A DNA stretch of 64,000 bases, from assembly GCA_022747635.1 (NCBI GenBank), contig JAKTNV010000007.1, positions 4,891,905 to 4,955,904 on the forward strand. Direction: 5' to 3'. Under the pieces are notes generated by a model. That model ran no database searches. It was not told the DNA's origin and saw only the letters and a program-made list of their open reading frames with translations. Numbering within the stretch: the first letter of the stretch is position 1; the number at the start of each line of letters is the position of its first letter. Positions 22,541-34,038 of this stretch are shown here, piece after piece. Both the position numbers and the translations under genes were made by a program. This DNA comes from Hetaerina americana. Its lineage: Eukaryota; Arthropoda; Insecta; Odonata; Calopterygidae.

Positions 22541-23881
22541 CATTTGAAATGCATCATACCACTGAATTATTGCAGTGAAATTGAACTAAGTTGTAATATA
22601 TTTCCATATATATTAACTTAGGTAAAATTTGTTTTATAAACATATTCTATGAAATGGGAGTCCACGCCAAAGTTCTTCTACTAATTGTTTTTCAACTAGT
22701 GCTCTAAATGTTAATGAATGTACACCAATGACAGTTTAATCACATTTTCCCAATTGTAAACCTGCTGACTTGATTTCAATTAGCGTGATTTTATCCGAGG
22801 TGAAATGGCTTAGTTCCTAAATCAATTAATGAACACCTTTCTTGGTATTACTAATTGGAATGTGATTACAATTTTAAATTGAGGGAAGACTCAAGAATTA
22901 ATATTTTCTAAAATAATCACCCGACATAAATAAATAAATATTATAATTCATTGCTTAAAATGCATTATCATCAAACCTGTAGAAAAGGTAGGATTTTACA
23001 GTTCATGACATGTGCAAATCAAATGAACATTACTATTTTGAAAGAACATTTGTACAAACATAGGTACATAAGGTTAAGCTCACAATCATAATGGAATGTT
23101 AATTCCACCAGGTTCATTGAGCTGAACTTTAAACTAGGCCTTTGTAAATGTCTCTATCATGGCTATGGCCCACAGGCCATTTCAGATATCTAGCATTGAA
23201 TATGAAAGATGAACCAATTTCCTATCCAATTTTGATATTATTCATTATGTTTTTAACAGAAATTTGCTCAGTTTATAGAGCAGAAGCACCCTTTGGCAAG
23301 GAGAATAATTAACATGTTAATTTTTTGGTGTTTCATTGCCGTCTTTTGTAGACCAAGAGACCACAAATATAAAATGATTATCTGGTATGACAGAAATGTA
23401 AATTTAATTGCATTTTTTCAGTATCAGATTATTGAGGTTCACACTCGCAAATAGGTAAGCCTAAACTAATCTTAAATTTGAAATTACTAAAAGAGAAGAT
23501 TCACAAAGTCCTGGCTTGAGAAGTTTATAAATGGCAATGAAGTTATTCACTTGCCATTCAGAAAATGTATATTCTCTTGCAATGCCTGGCACATTGTTAC
23601 ACTCCCTAATCTTTCTAAAGACAAATATTAATAATTACACAAAACCAATACTGGACTCTCCCCAAGAGAAAACACTTATGCCCTCTTTCTCATTTTGAAC
23701 TACAAACATATAGCATACAGGCTTAGAATATTTTTTACTCTCAGCATGTTCCTGTAGTTCATTTCAATAAAGAGTTAAAGCAATACACAGCCAAGAATTC
23801 AGTTATTTGTATTCAGTGTTATTATTTCAGGCATGAATATTTTCATTATTCCACGATGGGCTGCAATTAAGTCTCTCAAGT
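22541..23881. other. Intergenic, no recognised feature
   Basis: AT-rich; nothing identified. Confidence 0.5.
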
Positions 23882-23895
23882 CCTGGACCTAAACT

Positions 23896-24200
23896 AGTAG
23901 TAGTATTTAGGGTGTGGGACTGACAGCTGAGGTCATTTGCGCCATAGGGGATGGACAGGAAAGGATGAAGGGTGGAGAGAAGCCCGGCGTCGGCATTAGC
24001 CTACTCTTAACGAAAGGCGCCAAGGGGTCCACAGTTTCACGTCCCATCCGACGGACGGCGTACTCACTCAAAGTGCCCTCCACAAAGCACCTCAAGTAGG
24101 GATTGAGATACCTCTGAAAAATATTCAACACCACTAGGATTTGAACCCACCCCCTCAGGGTGGGAAGCCAGTCTGTTAGCCCCCGCACCATCTCGATCCC
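23896..24200 (-). mobile_element. Complete tRNA-derived SINE with 14-bp target duplication
   Basis: A 305-bp minus-strand SINE flanked by a perfect 14-bp duplication, CCTGGACCTAAACT, at 23882-23895 and 24201-24214. The head (right end, minus strand) contains a box-A-like region with CTAACAGACTGG and a box B, GGTTCAAATCC. The body follows, then a tail of TACT repeats ending TAAATACTACTACT next to the left duplication. A second member lies at 16575-16760. Boundaries are exact because of the target duplication. Confidence 0.88.
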
Positions 24201-24361
24201 CCTGGACCTAAACTTTGAACTGCATCAGCTTTATGCAATAGTCAATGAATGTTTACAGACATAAAATGATCCACATATAGGGTTCTTAACAAATTCAAAT
24301 ATACTTTGGGTTTTTTTTAATACACCAACAAGTATTGCTGGTGCTATTAAAAACCACACTT

Positions 24362-24368
<7 letters not shown>

Positions 24369-24409
<41 letters not shown>
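24369..24409. repeat. (TA)n microsatellite
   Basis: Pure TA dinucleotide tract of about 41 bases. Confidence 0.95.
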
Positions 24410-24412
<3 letters not shown>

Positions 24413-25094
24413 ATGTATAAAAATAAATTGGACTCTGTACAGTGAAAGCTTTGCTTGAAAATGAAAATGTAGTGCATCAGAACTAGTCGAGAATAAATTT
24501 CACTTAGTGGAAAATTGTAATAGTCTTCATTTCTGTTATTATAGACTAGCTCCATCACATCACACCTGAATCTGTAATTTATATGACCAGCATTGTGTTC
24601 TGATATAATAAATAATTAGCTTTACTAATAGGAAGTAAATATGTTTTGAGTCATTTGTCATGAAGATGCACAAAATTTAGGACTGAAACACCAATAAATG
24701 ACTTCTTTGATTTTGCAAATGACTAAATAATCCGGTAACACTTAATTTTGTCTCTATGTTAGATGGCTGTAATGTTGACAAAACACATTCAATTTATGAT
24801 TATTTGCAGAAAAGTAAACATGATTATTTATTATCCTCAAGTGTAAATCAAAGTGCCATTCATCTTTTTACAATTACATTACAAGTATTACATGCTATAA
24901 CTGACAGGATTTTCATCGAACAAAGGAGGACCAAGTTGTGTGCCCAGAATAACAGAATTGGTATACATATGGAATTAACAATGCAATGGTTATCGTTCCA
25001 GTGTAAATAAATTTTATTACTGCAAGTGGGAATTGGCGATCGGTACTAATTATCATTCTTATGAGAAATATGGAGGGACACAAGAGAAAACGAA
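24410..25094. other. Intergenic, no recognised feature
   Basis: AT-rich; no supported element. Confidence 0.5.
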
Positions 25095-25185
25095 CCCTAG
25101 CCACTGCAGGTCTTGGCAATAACAGACCTATTTTTCTCTCATTCATATCACGCAAGGTCATGGAACACGTAATCGATAGGTAGAT
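25095..25185 (+). pseudogene. CR1/L2-type LINE reverse transcriptase fragment
   Basis: The plus-strand frame reads NNRPIFLSFISRKVMEHVI before a stop. This matches the NYRPISLxSxxxKxLEHII motif that opens the reverse transcriptase of CR1/L2/Jockey-type LINEs; compare NYRPISLTSISCKILEHII in the element at 56240. No further RT motif follows, so this is a short fragment. A related endonuclease fragment lies nearby on the opposite strand (25790-26330). Confidence 0.65.
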
Positions 25186-25789
25186 TATGAGGCCGAAAGT
25201 CACGCTGCGAGAGACAACTTGCGCTTTTTGTTCATGTCTTTGGTTGGGGCGAGAGTAGAGTTCCAGGTTTTACGCCTGGCAATTTACATACGTTCGCCTT
25301 TATCGTTTTTGAGTGAATTGAATGTTGTCTTATTTCCCTGAACCTCTCTGACATAGGCTTAAAATCCTTATGGATCCTCGTTAAAGTTTTCAGCTTATCT
25401 TTCTTTTTGAATTAGCTAATTGATTCCTGAAATTCTTTCTTGGTACTCGCCCTAAATACCTTATAATTATAAGGAAATAATCGCATTCCATTCGTCATCA
25501 TAGATATCGTTGCTTATATTTTAATTCCTTGCCTGACATTGCCTTTAAAGTCTTGATGGCTTTCTAACGGTCGCGTTATGCCATATAGGTCCCATGTTAT
25601 CTTTATTAAAGTTACTAGGAAGGAACTTGACTGCTGAGCGCGTGATGTCAAGACTGTGATTCTACGCATCCTCAGAATGTCGGTATATATATTTTATCTT
25701 AAAATTCGAAATTGAACTCTGCAACGCACACTTCAAACCGTCATGATCCCATTTTTTAACAAGTTACTATTTCTTTTGAGCTTCTTATT

Positions 25790-26330
25790 TTAGATCCATG
25801 CAGGGAAAAGTTAGCATTTTCTGTTCTGTGGATGCAGATTCCTTAAATAATTTCCACTTGACTTTTTCGGTTATCTTATTTGCTAACATATCAAGAATAT
25901 TATCACCGTTAGCTGTTGAAGTGACAAGTCAATGCTTCGATTTCAATAGAAAAGAGTGCAATAGCAACTCGGAGGTATCTTTGCCTTTGCCCCGTGTTTT
26001 GAAACACTATGCGCTCCAATCGTAATCTCCACCGATTATATCTCGATCGTTGTTTTGGGATGAGAAACATTTGATTTGCTTGTCTAGTTCTAGTATTGAA
26101 TTATCTTTGTAGTTATGTGGCCTGTAAAATGAAAATACATAGATTAGTTTGGATTTACTACTTTTAACTGAACACTTTACACAACATTATCCGGAACGTT
26201 CTCTGGCCTGATGACGCGAGAGTTCTCGACTACAATAAATACATCACCCCCGATTCTATTTACTATGTAATTTCTGTGAACGGGAAAGTATTTTAGGAAA
26301 ATGTGAAGGCCTGCATATAAGTGGATAATC
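25790..26330 (-). pseudogene. CR1/L2-type LINE endonuclease fragment
   Basis: The minus strand reads, with frame breaks, NRIGGDVFIVVENSRV and then FYRPHNYKDNSILELDKQ, IIGGDYDWSA, and finally EQKMLTF. These follow the order of the apurinic-type endonuclease of CR1/L2/Jockey LINEs: a GGGVxIAV block, FYRPPN, GGDFN, then SDHxMLxF-like. The conserved GGDFN asparagine is altered (GGDYD). Stops show it is dead. It probably belongs with the RT fragment at 25095-25185, which is inverted relative to it. Confidence 0.65.
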
Positions 26331-28374
26331 AGCCCTCAATTCCAATGATTTGGAATTGAGGGCTGTTCCTGTGCTTTGAATCTGCAGATACTTTATTTTT
26401 TTGATTTCCACTGTCAACTACTAAAACTTATATTTCCTTGAGACCACGGTCCCTTGCCAACGGGGATAGTTCTCTCATAATTATCGAATCTCTTATAAAA
26501 TTTCCATCTCACAATCACTAAGCCACTCCAATTGCTCGCTAAAAGCATTTTCCACATCTCTGGATCGTCTCTTTGCTACGAAGCCCGCTGAAGACGTTAC
26601 TGGTAATGAAGTAGAGAACTTCCTCGAGCGGACGCTGAGCGAGGTGGGCGCGAGATGATTTAAAAAAATCACCGCTACCCATTGGGAAAACTTACCTTTT
26701 CCAATTTCAACCCCAATATCATCTTATTCCATGAATTTCTATGCCCCAGGAACATTGTAAATATTATTACTATCGGCAATCTACCGGTTAAGGTAAGTTT
26801 TGGATGGGCACAAGCTACCAAACGCTACAGCTACGGTCTACTTATCTTTCCTAGAAAAACGCAATCTGTAAACCACCATTTCAATAAGCCAGTCTTCAAT
26901 TCTGCATACTTACTTCCTCCCTTCATTTTATCCAACATGACTATTCTGTCTATTCCTGACCCTTCCTTGTTTTCCTAACATTCTCCTGTCTATTAGAGTC
27001 TCCACCATCCCATAGCCAATCAAAATGTTCCGCATCCATCTTTCCTGCCTCCTTAGGGTTTCTCCCAACAAACCTCTCTCCTCCCCAATACCATACCAAG
27101 TACTTCCTCATTTGTTTTCCTTTCGGTCCATTTCACCTTCTCCATTCTTCTCCACACCCACATTTCAAAAGCCTCCAATCTACGCCTATCATCCTGCTTC
27201 AATGACCACGTTTCCGCACCGTACAAAATCACAACCCATGTTAAGTACTGACCAGGTTTTTCTTAACAGCTTTGACCGACTTCCCTGCCATCAATGATAA
27301 TTAGTTACCTAATTGTGAAAGCTTCTATTACAAAAGCATTTATTCGTCTTAAGTCCCTACTATTTTGATACAGAACACTTCCGAGATAAATAAGCTGTTC
27401 CATTTGCTCTATTTTTTCCTACTCCTATCTGAAAAACGGCAAAACCTTCGTTTTATTTATATTTATCCTCATACCAAACCTATCGTACTGAATTTCCAAT
27501 TCACTCAGCAATGCTTGCAACACCTTGGCTGACTGACATACTAAAGCTTGATCATCAGCAAACCTAACTGATTTCATGATTTCTCGCCGACTTTCACTCG
27601 TAATTGCAGTTCTTCCCATGCCTCTTTAATCATTTCCTCTACATGTACGTTGAACGGTACCGGTGATAATGGGCATCCCTGCCTTACATTTCTTCCTAAC
27701 ACAGCGCATCCAGACTCTCCGTTCCTCACTCGCACCTGAGCAGTCTGAGACATGTACAGGTTGCGGATTAGCCTCCTTTCCCTCCAATCTATTCCTATTT
27801 TCTGCAATATACTCATTAGTTTTTCCCAATTCACTCTATCAAACGCTTTTTCGAAATCTACGAAACAGGCAAATACCTCCTGGTTGTGTTCTATATTCCT
27901 CTCGATTAATAATCTCATTACTGCAATGGCATCACGGGTGCCTCTCTCCTTCCTAAACCCAAACTGATCATCCCCTAAGTAATCATTTGCCCTACTCTCC
28001 ATCGTTTTGTTTATGATCCTGAGAACAACTTCAGCTGCGTTGTAAAGCGAACTTATTGTCCTGTAGTCCTCACATGATGTAGCCCTAATCTTTTTCTGAA
28101 TAGGAACTAACACTGATCTCACAGTCTTCCGGCCAGATTCCTTCCTCATATATACTACGAATCAGCCCATGCAGCCTCTTCCTACCACATTTTCATAAAA
28201 CTGTTAATAGTTCCCCAAGAATGTGAAGGAATGAACAGGCCCCACGGCCTGTTTAGATTTCATCTCTCTTAATGTCCTTTCTATCTCATCGTCAATTATG
28301 CCCGGACCTAAGCTATCTTCCTCTACATCATATTCTCTTTCTATGTCTAACCTTTGCTGGCATACGTTCTTTAC

Positions 28375-28490
28375 ATTGCAACAATTTCAGAGTGTAAAAA
28401 TCATTCACCTTGACTTGGATTCGAACTCGGATCCCTCGATGTCCAGTCGAGCGCTTTAGCCAGTTAAGCTATCAAGGCATCCTCTTAAAC
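28375..28490 (-). mobile_element. tRNA-derived SINE, left member of an inverted pair
   Basis: The minus strand reads GAGGATGCC, box A TAGCTTAACTGG, box B GAGTTCGAATCC, then GTGAATGATTTTTACACTCT and GAAATTGTTGCAAT to the left end. It lies head-to-head with the copy at 28503. Together they occupy 28375-28693, flanked by GTTCTTTAC at 28366-28374 and 28694-28702. Confidence 0.85.
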
Positions 28491-28502
28491 CCTGTATTTT
28501 GG

Positions 28503-28693
28503 AAAGTTTAAGAGGACGCCGAGATAGCTTAACTGGCTAAAGCACTCGGCTGTAAATCGAGGGATCCGGGTTCCAATCCCGGTCTAGGCGAATGATTTTT
28601 ACACTCTGAAATTGTTGCATTGCAATGCATATTAGCGGATGACTCCATTAAAAGTTACTGCTGCGGCATCTCCCGCAGTTTCTTGGAATTTAA
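28503..28693 (+). mobile_element. tRNA-derived SINE, right member of an inverted pair
   Basis: Plus strand: GAGGACGCC, box A TAGCTTAACTGG, an anticodon-like CTGTAAATC and box B GGGTTCCAATCCC, then ATGATTTTTACACTCTGAAA and TTGTTGCATTGC. The GTA-type anticodon loop suggests a tRNA-Tyr ancestor (inference). The tail extends to about 28693, beyond what the left copy retains. The spacer between the heads is about 12-20 bp, with CTTAAAC/GTTTAAG symmetry. Confidence 0.85.
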
Positions 28694-30880
28694 GTTCTTT
28701 ACCATAGAGTTCTTCTGAATATTCTTTCCGTAAAATATTCCTCTTGGATATTTTCTGTGTCAACTATTATCTTACCCGACTTATCTCTAACCGTTAGCAC
28801 AGATCCCCCCTTCTAACCTCCCGCTAGTGTTTTAACCTTCCCGTATAGAGCATTAATCTCACCCTACCTTTGCAAATTTTCCACATTCTCGCACTGCGAT
28901 TTCTACCATGCTTCTTTTGCTTTACCTCTGTAACACTCTTCTGATTATTATTTAACTCTCTACAATTCCCTCCACCTTAACATTCTCTCAATTCATTCTC
29001 TCACCTATCTTTCTTATCATTCTGTCCGTAATTCATAGAAACCTTGTCCTCATCTTATTTACATTTTCTAAAATTTTATTTATGGCTTTTGATATCTCTA
29101 TTTTGATTTGTTCCGTTTTTCCTCCTTCCAGTGCCTCGATAGAATCCGGCTGTCTTACTCATAATTTTACCTAAAGCCTGCTCTTACTCCTTTCTTTTTG
29201 TTTCTGTTAATGCTTCCAAATTTCATTTCCTAAATCGTCTTCCCTGTTAATATCTTTTTTAATCGGACGCTATACTTCATTATTACTAAATTATGAACTG
29301 AATACGTAACCTTATACGCCCTCGGGAAAGTGCGCGCACTGATAACGCTCTTCCTATATCTGTGCCTAACTATATTACAGTCTGACTGATGTCATCCTGA
29401 ATCCCCGGGCATTGTAAATGTTGTATACCCATATCCTTTGTGATGTTTAAACCGACTATTAGTTATGATTAACCCTTATCTCCTGCTGAACTCTATTGCT
29501 TTCCCCCCGCGGTTATTCCTAGTTTCTAAACCGTATTCCCACCCCGCAGTACTCTCTCTTCCATCGTTTGCCGTCACTTTTCAATCCTCCATCACTATCA
29601 TATGCTTTCCTTATCCGGAAAACCCGCAATTATGTCCCCCAACTGATCGCATACCCTATCGACTTTTTCCTCCCTGTGATGTGAATATATAAAAAATTAA
29701 ACTGGACCTATAATGCCTATTTCATATGTAAACTCCTTAAACTTATATGGGTTACATACATTGGCTGATCTAATTCCTCCATGACTAGGTTTAACGAGCC
29801 CAACTCTAAATTTTAGCTTGGAGATCGTTATACCCAGATGTAATACTCAACAAATCTTAGCAGAATTTTACCCAAATTCCATCCAGAGTAAGTTGGTCAA
29901 ATTCTATGCGGAATTTCGTGAACATATTTATGCAAGAATTTCTGATCCCTCGTTCATCCTAACTATCGACGATGTACGCCCAACACTTATTTATTCAAAA
30001 TCGGGTTTTGACCAGCGTCACCGGAACCAACACCAATATTCTCGCCTCATTTTCGGCGCACCACACACACACTCCACGACCCCAGACTCCACTTCCCCTT
30101 GATACTTCCTTTCATGTGCCTCGTCTCTCCAGCCGGCTATTTCTATAGATTCTTGATGGATTGATTTCCAGACAGACAAGCAGCCCCCGACGCTAACACT
30201 CTCCATTATAGCCCTCGTTTTCACTTCGGTCGGCAGAGATTAAGCACAGCATATATAAAACAATTTTGCTCGCATCCTTACTAAGTATTACACGCGCAGT
30301 AGTTCGGTTATCGCTCGCGCAGGGCCAAAATCACTCCTGCCACCAGTTTGGGAATTTGTGACGCGGACCTCCATGTTCCTCATTCAGCACGATCGCAATG
30401 AAACCATTCTGCGAAATATGTTTCTCTGTTCAGAATTATGGATAGCCAAAAAACGTGACGGGCGATGTGTTATGCCTTCCACGTGGAAAAGGTGATCAGT
30501 TTTTATTCGATCGCGGCCTTTTCGGAGTCTTTGGAGTTGCTCTGGGCGATTGTTTTATTATCCCTCAATCACCCCAAACACCACTTACTTTTTTCCCTAA
30601 ACCTTCGAGGACGAATGGCACCTGGTTTAATTTTAAAACCGAATGACTCTTGGTGTAAATGTTATTGCATTTGTTTTTGTGAATGGCCAAATGAACCCTC
30701 ACGAAAAAATTAAAAAAAATGATCCGAATTCGTCACTGCGTCGTGGAATGACGCAGTGTTCTCCGTGAATATATGAAACGCGATTACTCTTCGTCAGTTC
30801 CGGCTGCATAAGTCCCAGGATGGGCTTTGTTCTTTTTATCTCGGTTATGGGTGTGATCATCCTAAGTATTTATTTTCCAG

Positions 30881-30962
30881 ATGGTGGTTAGACTGGGGGA
30901 GGGAAGTGAACTGTCGACGTTGGTTGTCACCACGTGTGCCGACACAGAAAGCCTCGTCCACG
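30881..30962 (+). CDS. Weak exon candidate
   Basis: A good acceptor (TAAGTATTTATTTTCCAG) ends at 30880 and a GTGAGG donor starts at 30963, enclosing 82 nt that read MVVRLGEGSELSTL, then VVTTCADTESLVHG. The ATG sits exactly at the exon start, which may be coincidence. No domain is recognisable and no partner exon was found. This is a splice-signal call only. Confidence 0.18.
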
Positions 30963-31764
30963 GTGAGGTCATTCTTGAGTTTCTTTTCCTTCAGAGGGGC
31001 ACATTAACTTTCGCGTTCCTCGGTGCTACTGTGGGATTCCTACATGGAACCGCGGCCGCGGTGAGGCGAATTGTCAGAGGATCGGAAAGGGGATCCAAGA
31101 TGGAGGCCTCCGCATTTATGGTGTAATCCAGAGCACCTTAGGCTCAAGTGACATAGGCGGTGGGGTGTCGTGAGAGGGGTTGCAGTGTACGGCTGAGCAG
31201 TCGCGTGGGAATCCACCGGTGTGTCGGAAAGGCGCGCTTTCTCTCTCTCGATGGGGAGTGATTGGGGGACTGGGGAAGAGCCCCGCCCACGCTCAAGAAA
31301 GCGCGCTCAAGGTTGAGGCGATCAAGTGGACCCCGATCTTATGCACTCGAAGAAAAGTTTCGTCGAACAGAAGAAGGGAAAACACTGCCCCATGCTCCTT
31401 CCCTTACATTTTTCGCGTATCCGCTGCAAGAGCCAAACGCAATATCACAACCGTAATATATCCCAAATTGCGGAATACATACGGGAGCAAGCGTCGGAAA
31501 CTCTCCGCTCTCCCGATGCCCCCAAAATTGTGGGATTTCGACATAAGGAAAGCGTGATTCGGCTGTTCTCCGCGCGAGTCTGACGATACGTTATTGAGCG
31601 TCAGGAAAGAATATAAAATACGAGCGGTGCCTCTCTTAAAGAGGAGAGGTGGGAGCGGTCCTTTGGCGAAGGCGGTGATTGGAAGGGGAGAGGACGGAGT
31701 ACCAAAACACGGGCTGGCGATCTTGCTAATCCGATTGTTGACACACTAGCCAGTACAATTTCGG

Positions 31765-32397
31765 GTGGTGCTGCTATTTTTGCTAAAACATCCATTGGGA
31801 AAACGAGTAGTGCATGCTTATGGGAATGGATATGAAATGCCGATGGTGAACATTCAAAATAATTTAAATGGACTCTTCCACTCTGAGCATTCGCGTTTCT
31901 TACGAGTGAATATTTTAGGATCTACATGTACAGTAATTCACCCGCGTCGGATTTACAGTGAATCCTTGAATCTTATAGTATGCAGAATGTATACGCGTTT
32001 GGAAACCGACTGTCAATTCGTTTGTTGCATTCAAACTCGGAATTTAATCGGAGACGTTGAGATATCCGACTCGGCGTACTGGGGTGATCGATGGCGCCAT
32101 CGCGCGAGATTGCTGGGCGCCCGAGAGATCATTCGCGCGGATACCAGAGACGCATGCATTCAGCGAGGCTGTCACCCGTTGCTCGCCCGGGTACTCGTGC
32201 ACCTGATCAAGTCCTCGTGCACCGGGACACTGTGCAATGGATGCATCTGGCGCACTCCAGCCCCGAGGGCCGACGGCGAGGACCGAAACTTCTATCCGGT
32301 CCGAATCATCCTGTGGATGTTGTTCCCTTTGTTGTCAAAAAACAACGCCCTCCTTAATCGGTGGACACTCATAGAGGCACATGTAAGTGTGTCCTGA
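31765..32397 (+). CDS. Hypothetical 210-codon open frame
   Basis: The longest open frame in this GC-richer stretch, from ATG to TGA with no splice needed. It has scattered cysteines (for example CTGTLCNGC) and no signal peptide, transmembrane segment or domain I recognise. In DNA of this composition a frame of this length can arise by chance, and neighbouring frames are also partly open. I assign no function. Confidence 0.18.
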   Translation: MVLLFLLKHPLGKRVVHAYGNGYEMPMVNIQNNLNGLFHSEHSRFLRVNILGSTCTVIHPRRIYSESLNLIVCRMYTRLETDCQFVCCIQTRNLIGDVEISDSAYWGDRWRHRARLLGAREIIRADTRDACIQRGCHPLLARVLVHLIKSSCTGTLCNGCIWRTPAPRADGEDRNFYPVRIILWMLFPLLSKNNALLNRWTLIEAHVSVS

Positions 32398-32520
32398 AAC
32401 GACGCGCGCCAAACTTACACTCTTTTCCGAAACCTACGCCTCCACGCACACCTCTCGGATCAATATTGGAGGCACGCACGATTTCTCAAAGTTTCGAAGC
32501 TGTTCCTCCGCGGCGGTGGC

Positions 32521-32600
32521 GTCCAGGGGTCTCCGGAGGGCGTCCAGGGGGCTCCGGGGGGCGTCCAGGGGGGCTCCGGGGGGCGTCCGGGGGGGCACGG
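32521..32600 (+). repeat. G-rich minisatellite, about 22-bp unit
   Basis: About four tandem units of the form GCGTCCAGGGGGCTCCGGGG with small length changes. Runs of four or more G recur on the plus strand, so quadruplex formation is possible. Confidence 0.8.
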
Positions 32601-33505
32601 CGAAGCGGCCGTGACAATCCTGAAAATCGATGATGCATCACTATGAATCCCGTTCATCCGAGGAAGGTTTGATCTCATTAGAAAATGAAATAGTCATTTG
32701 TAAACAAAATTCTAATTAAATAGAATAAAAGTATATTGAACGATATATATAGTTTCATGCTAACGTTCATTTACCCTAACATATTCCACGTGGACATTTA
32801 TCGCAAAAGTACGAGCAGATCATCCATGCAGTGAAAAAAATAGAATTACTTTACATAATTAAACCCACAATGGTGCGTTGCCATAACAGTGATATAAATG
32901 CACTGGTTTCTATAATCTTCCACGTAATTTACTTGGTTAAATGGATTTTTTGTTTCCAGGTTTTATTTATACCCACTTCGATCAATCCCCATTAAACCGC
33001 ATTTACTGAAACCGCAAAAAGGGTACCTCGGTGGTGCTTTCATTCCCCTTCCCGCACCACGCTCCTTTCTGGCGTCTCCGTGCGCACCTCCGACCGAAAG
33101 TACGTGCCCACCCCCCCACTTCCGCCTTCAGTCACCCCCCCCCCGCACTCCGCCCTCCCCGCACCACGCGCCGGGTGATACGCCCCCCTTAAAGGGGACA
33201 CACACACCCCGTGGGAGGGTCGCCTTTAAACATTACCCCGATCGCCGGAGAGATGGGGGCCGCGCCCAGACCAAATGGGAAGCGGGCGAAGGAGCAGAAC
33301 AAAGGGGTTGGGGGGCCAAGAGGGGGAAAGGGCGCAAACGAGTTGATGAAATCCGGGCCCGCGTGCGTGTCTTTCTCCCCACTCACTTCGCCGCGACCGC
33401 TTTCTAGCCGAGAATGGGGACGCACGCCGATACACACCGCTCTACTTTCGGTGAACACACTCCAATACTCCTTCTGTCGACCGACGCAAATATTACACAT
33501 TTATA

Positions 33506-33507
<2 letters not shown>

Positions 33508-33562
<55 letters not shown>
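33508..33562. repeat. (TA)n microsatellite
   Basis: Pure AT/TA tract bordering the left end of the Penelope-like inverted dimer. Confidence 0.95.
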
Positions 33563-33564
<2 letters not shown>

Positions 33565-33805
33565 TTTCGTAGACGTAACACGGAAGTGCCGAATAGTACA
33601 ATACACAGTAACACACAATATAGAAACACAAAAAAAGAACATTCACACGTATTTTCTTGATATTTCGACGGAAACAATCCGTCTTCCTCTGAAGATATAG
33701 AAGTAATGAGGAAGGTATTGAGGAAGACGGATTGTTTCCGTCGAAATATCAAGAAAATACGTGTGAGTGTTCTTTTTTTGTGTTTCTATATTGTGTGTTA
33801 CTGTG

Positions 33806-33812
<7 letters not shown>
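33563..33812. mobile_element. Penelope-like element end, head-to-head inverted dimer
   Basis: Two copies of one end sequence in opposite orientation. The minus copy (about 33563-33715) and plus copy (about 33722-33812) both contain GACGGATTGTTTCCGTC followed by GAAATATCAAGAAAATACG, then a GTGTTCTTTTTTTGTG and CTATATTGTGTGTTACTGTG tail. The hairpin arms GACGGA/TCCGTC lie at 33667-33683 and 33726-33742. A third copy lies at 35545-35705, between the two Penelope-like coding pieces, which ties this block to that element. The outer sides of the dimer abut long TA tracts. Confidence 0.8.
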
Positions 33813-33870
<58 letters not shown>

Positions 33871-33953
33871 TGCATATAAATAGATTTTGTCTGTGTCCAC
33901 TAGTGCTAAGTGTTATTCAATATTATTCACGTCCGTGAGACTCTCAAAAAGTG

Positions 33954-34000
<47 letters not shown>
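33808..34000. repeat. (TA)n tracts around a Penelope-end fragment
   Basis: TA tracts at about 33808-33867 and 33954-34000. The segment between them contains TATTATTCACGTCCGTGAGA, which resembles sequence beside the Penelope-like end at 58075-58225. Confidence 0.85.
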
Positions 34001-34038
34001 AAGTGGGTCGCGGTAGTCCAGTGGGCTGATAAAGCCCT

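Larger units (their letters stand above)
26763..29690 (-). mobile_element. RTE-type LINE, minus-strand copy 2
   Basis: Minus-strand RTE copy. Its 3' end at 26763 shows the reverse complement of the family tail (CTACCGGTTAAGG after ATTATTACTAT). Reading upward come the C-terminal region, then RFADDQALVCQSAK (about 27560), then an open RT segment (28149-27574, 191 codons) with FGFRKERGTRDAI, VDFEKAFDRVNW and RNLYMSQTAQVRV, then linker, then a decayed endonuclease to about 29690. The SINE pair at 28375-28693 interrupts it. The 5' end is missing or unrecognisable. The catalytic ADD motif is preserved but the ORF is broken. Confidence 0.85.
29691..33507. other. GC-richer, unassigned region
   Basis: No recognised transposon or conserved gene. 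GC and CpG content rise from about 30.8 to 33.4 kb. Listed separately are an exon-like segment (30881-30962), a 210-codon frame (31765-32397) and a G-rich minisatellite (32521-32600). The segment 29691-30880 shows nothing I can support. Confidence 0.35.

Noticed and set aside
24361..24558. Open frames rich in alternating Tyr and Ile (also at 33.5, 37.8, 47.7, 51.6 and 52.0 kb)
   Set aside because: They are translations of (TA)n tracts and carry no biological signal.
28375..28693. Functional tRNA genes
   Set aside because: Box A and box B are present, but non-tRNA tails, a target duplication and other copies show these are SINEs.
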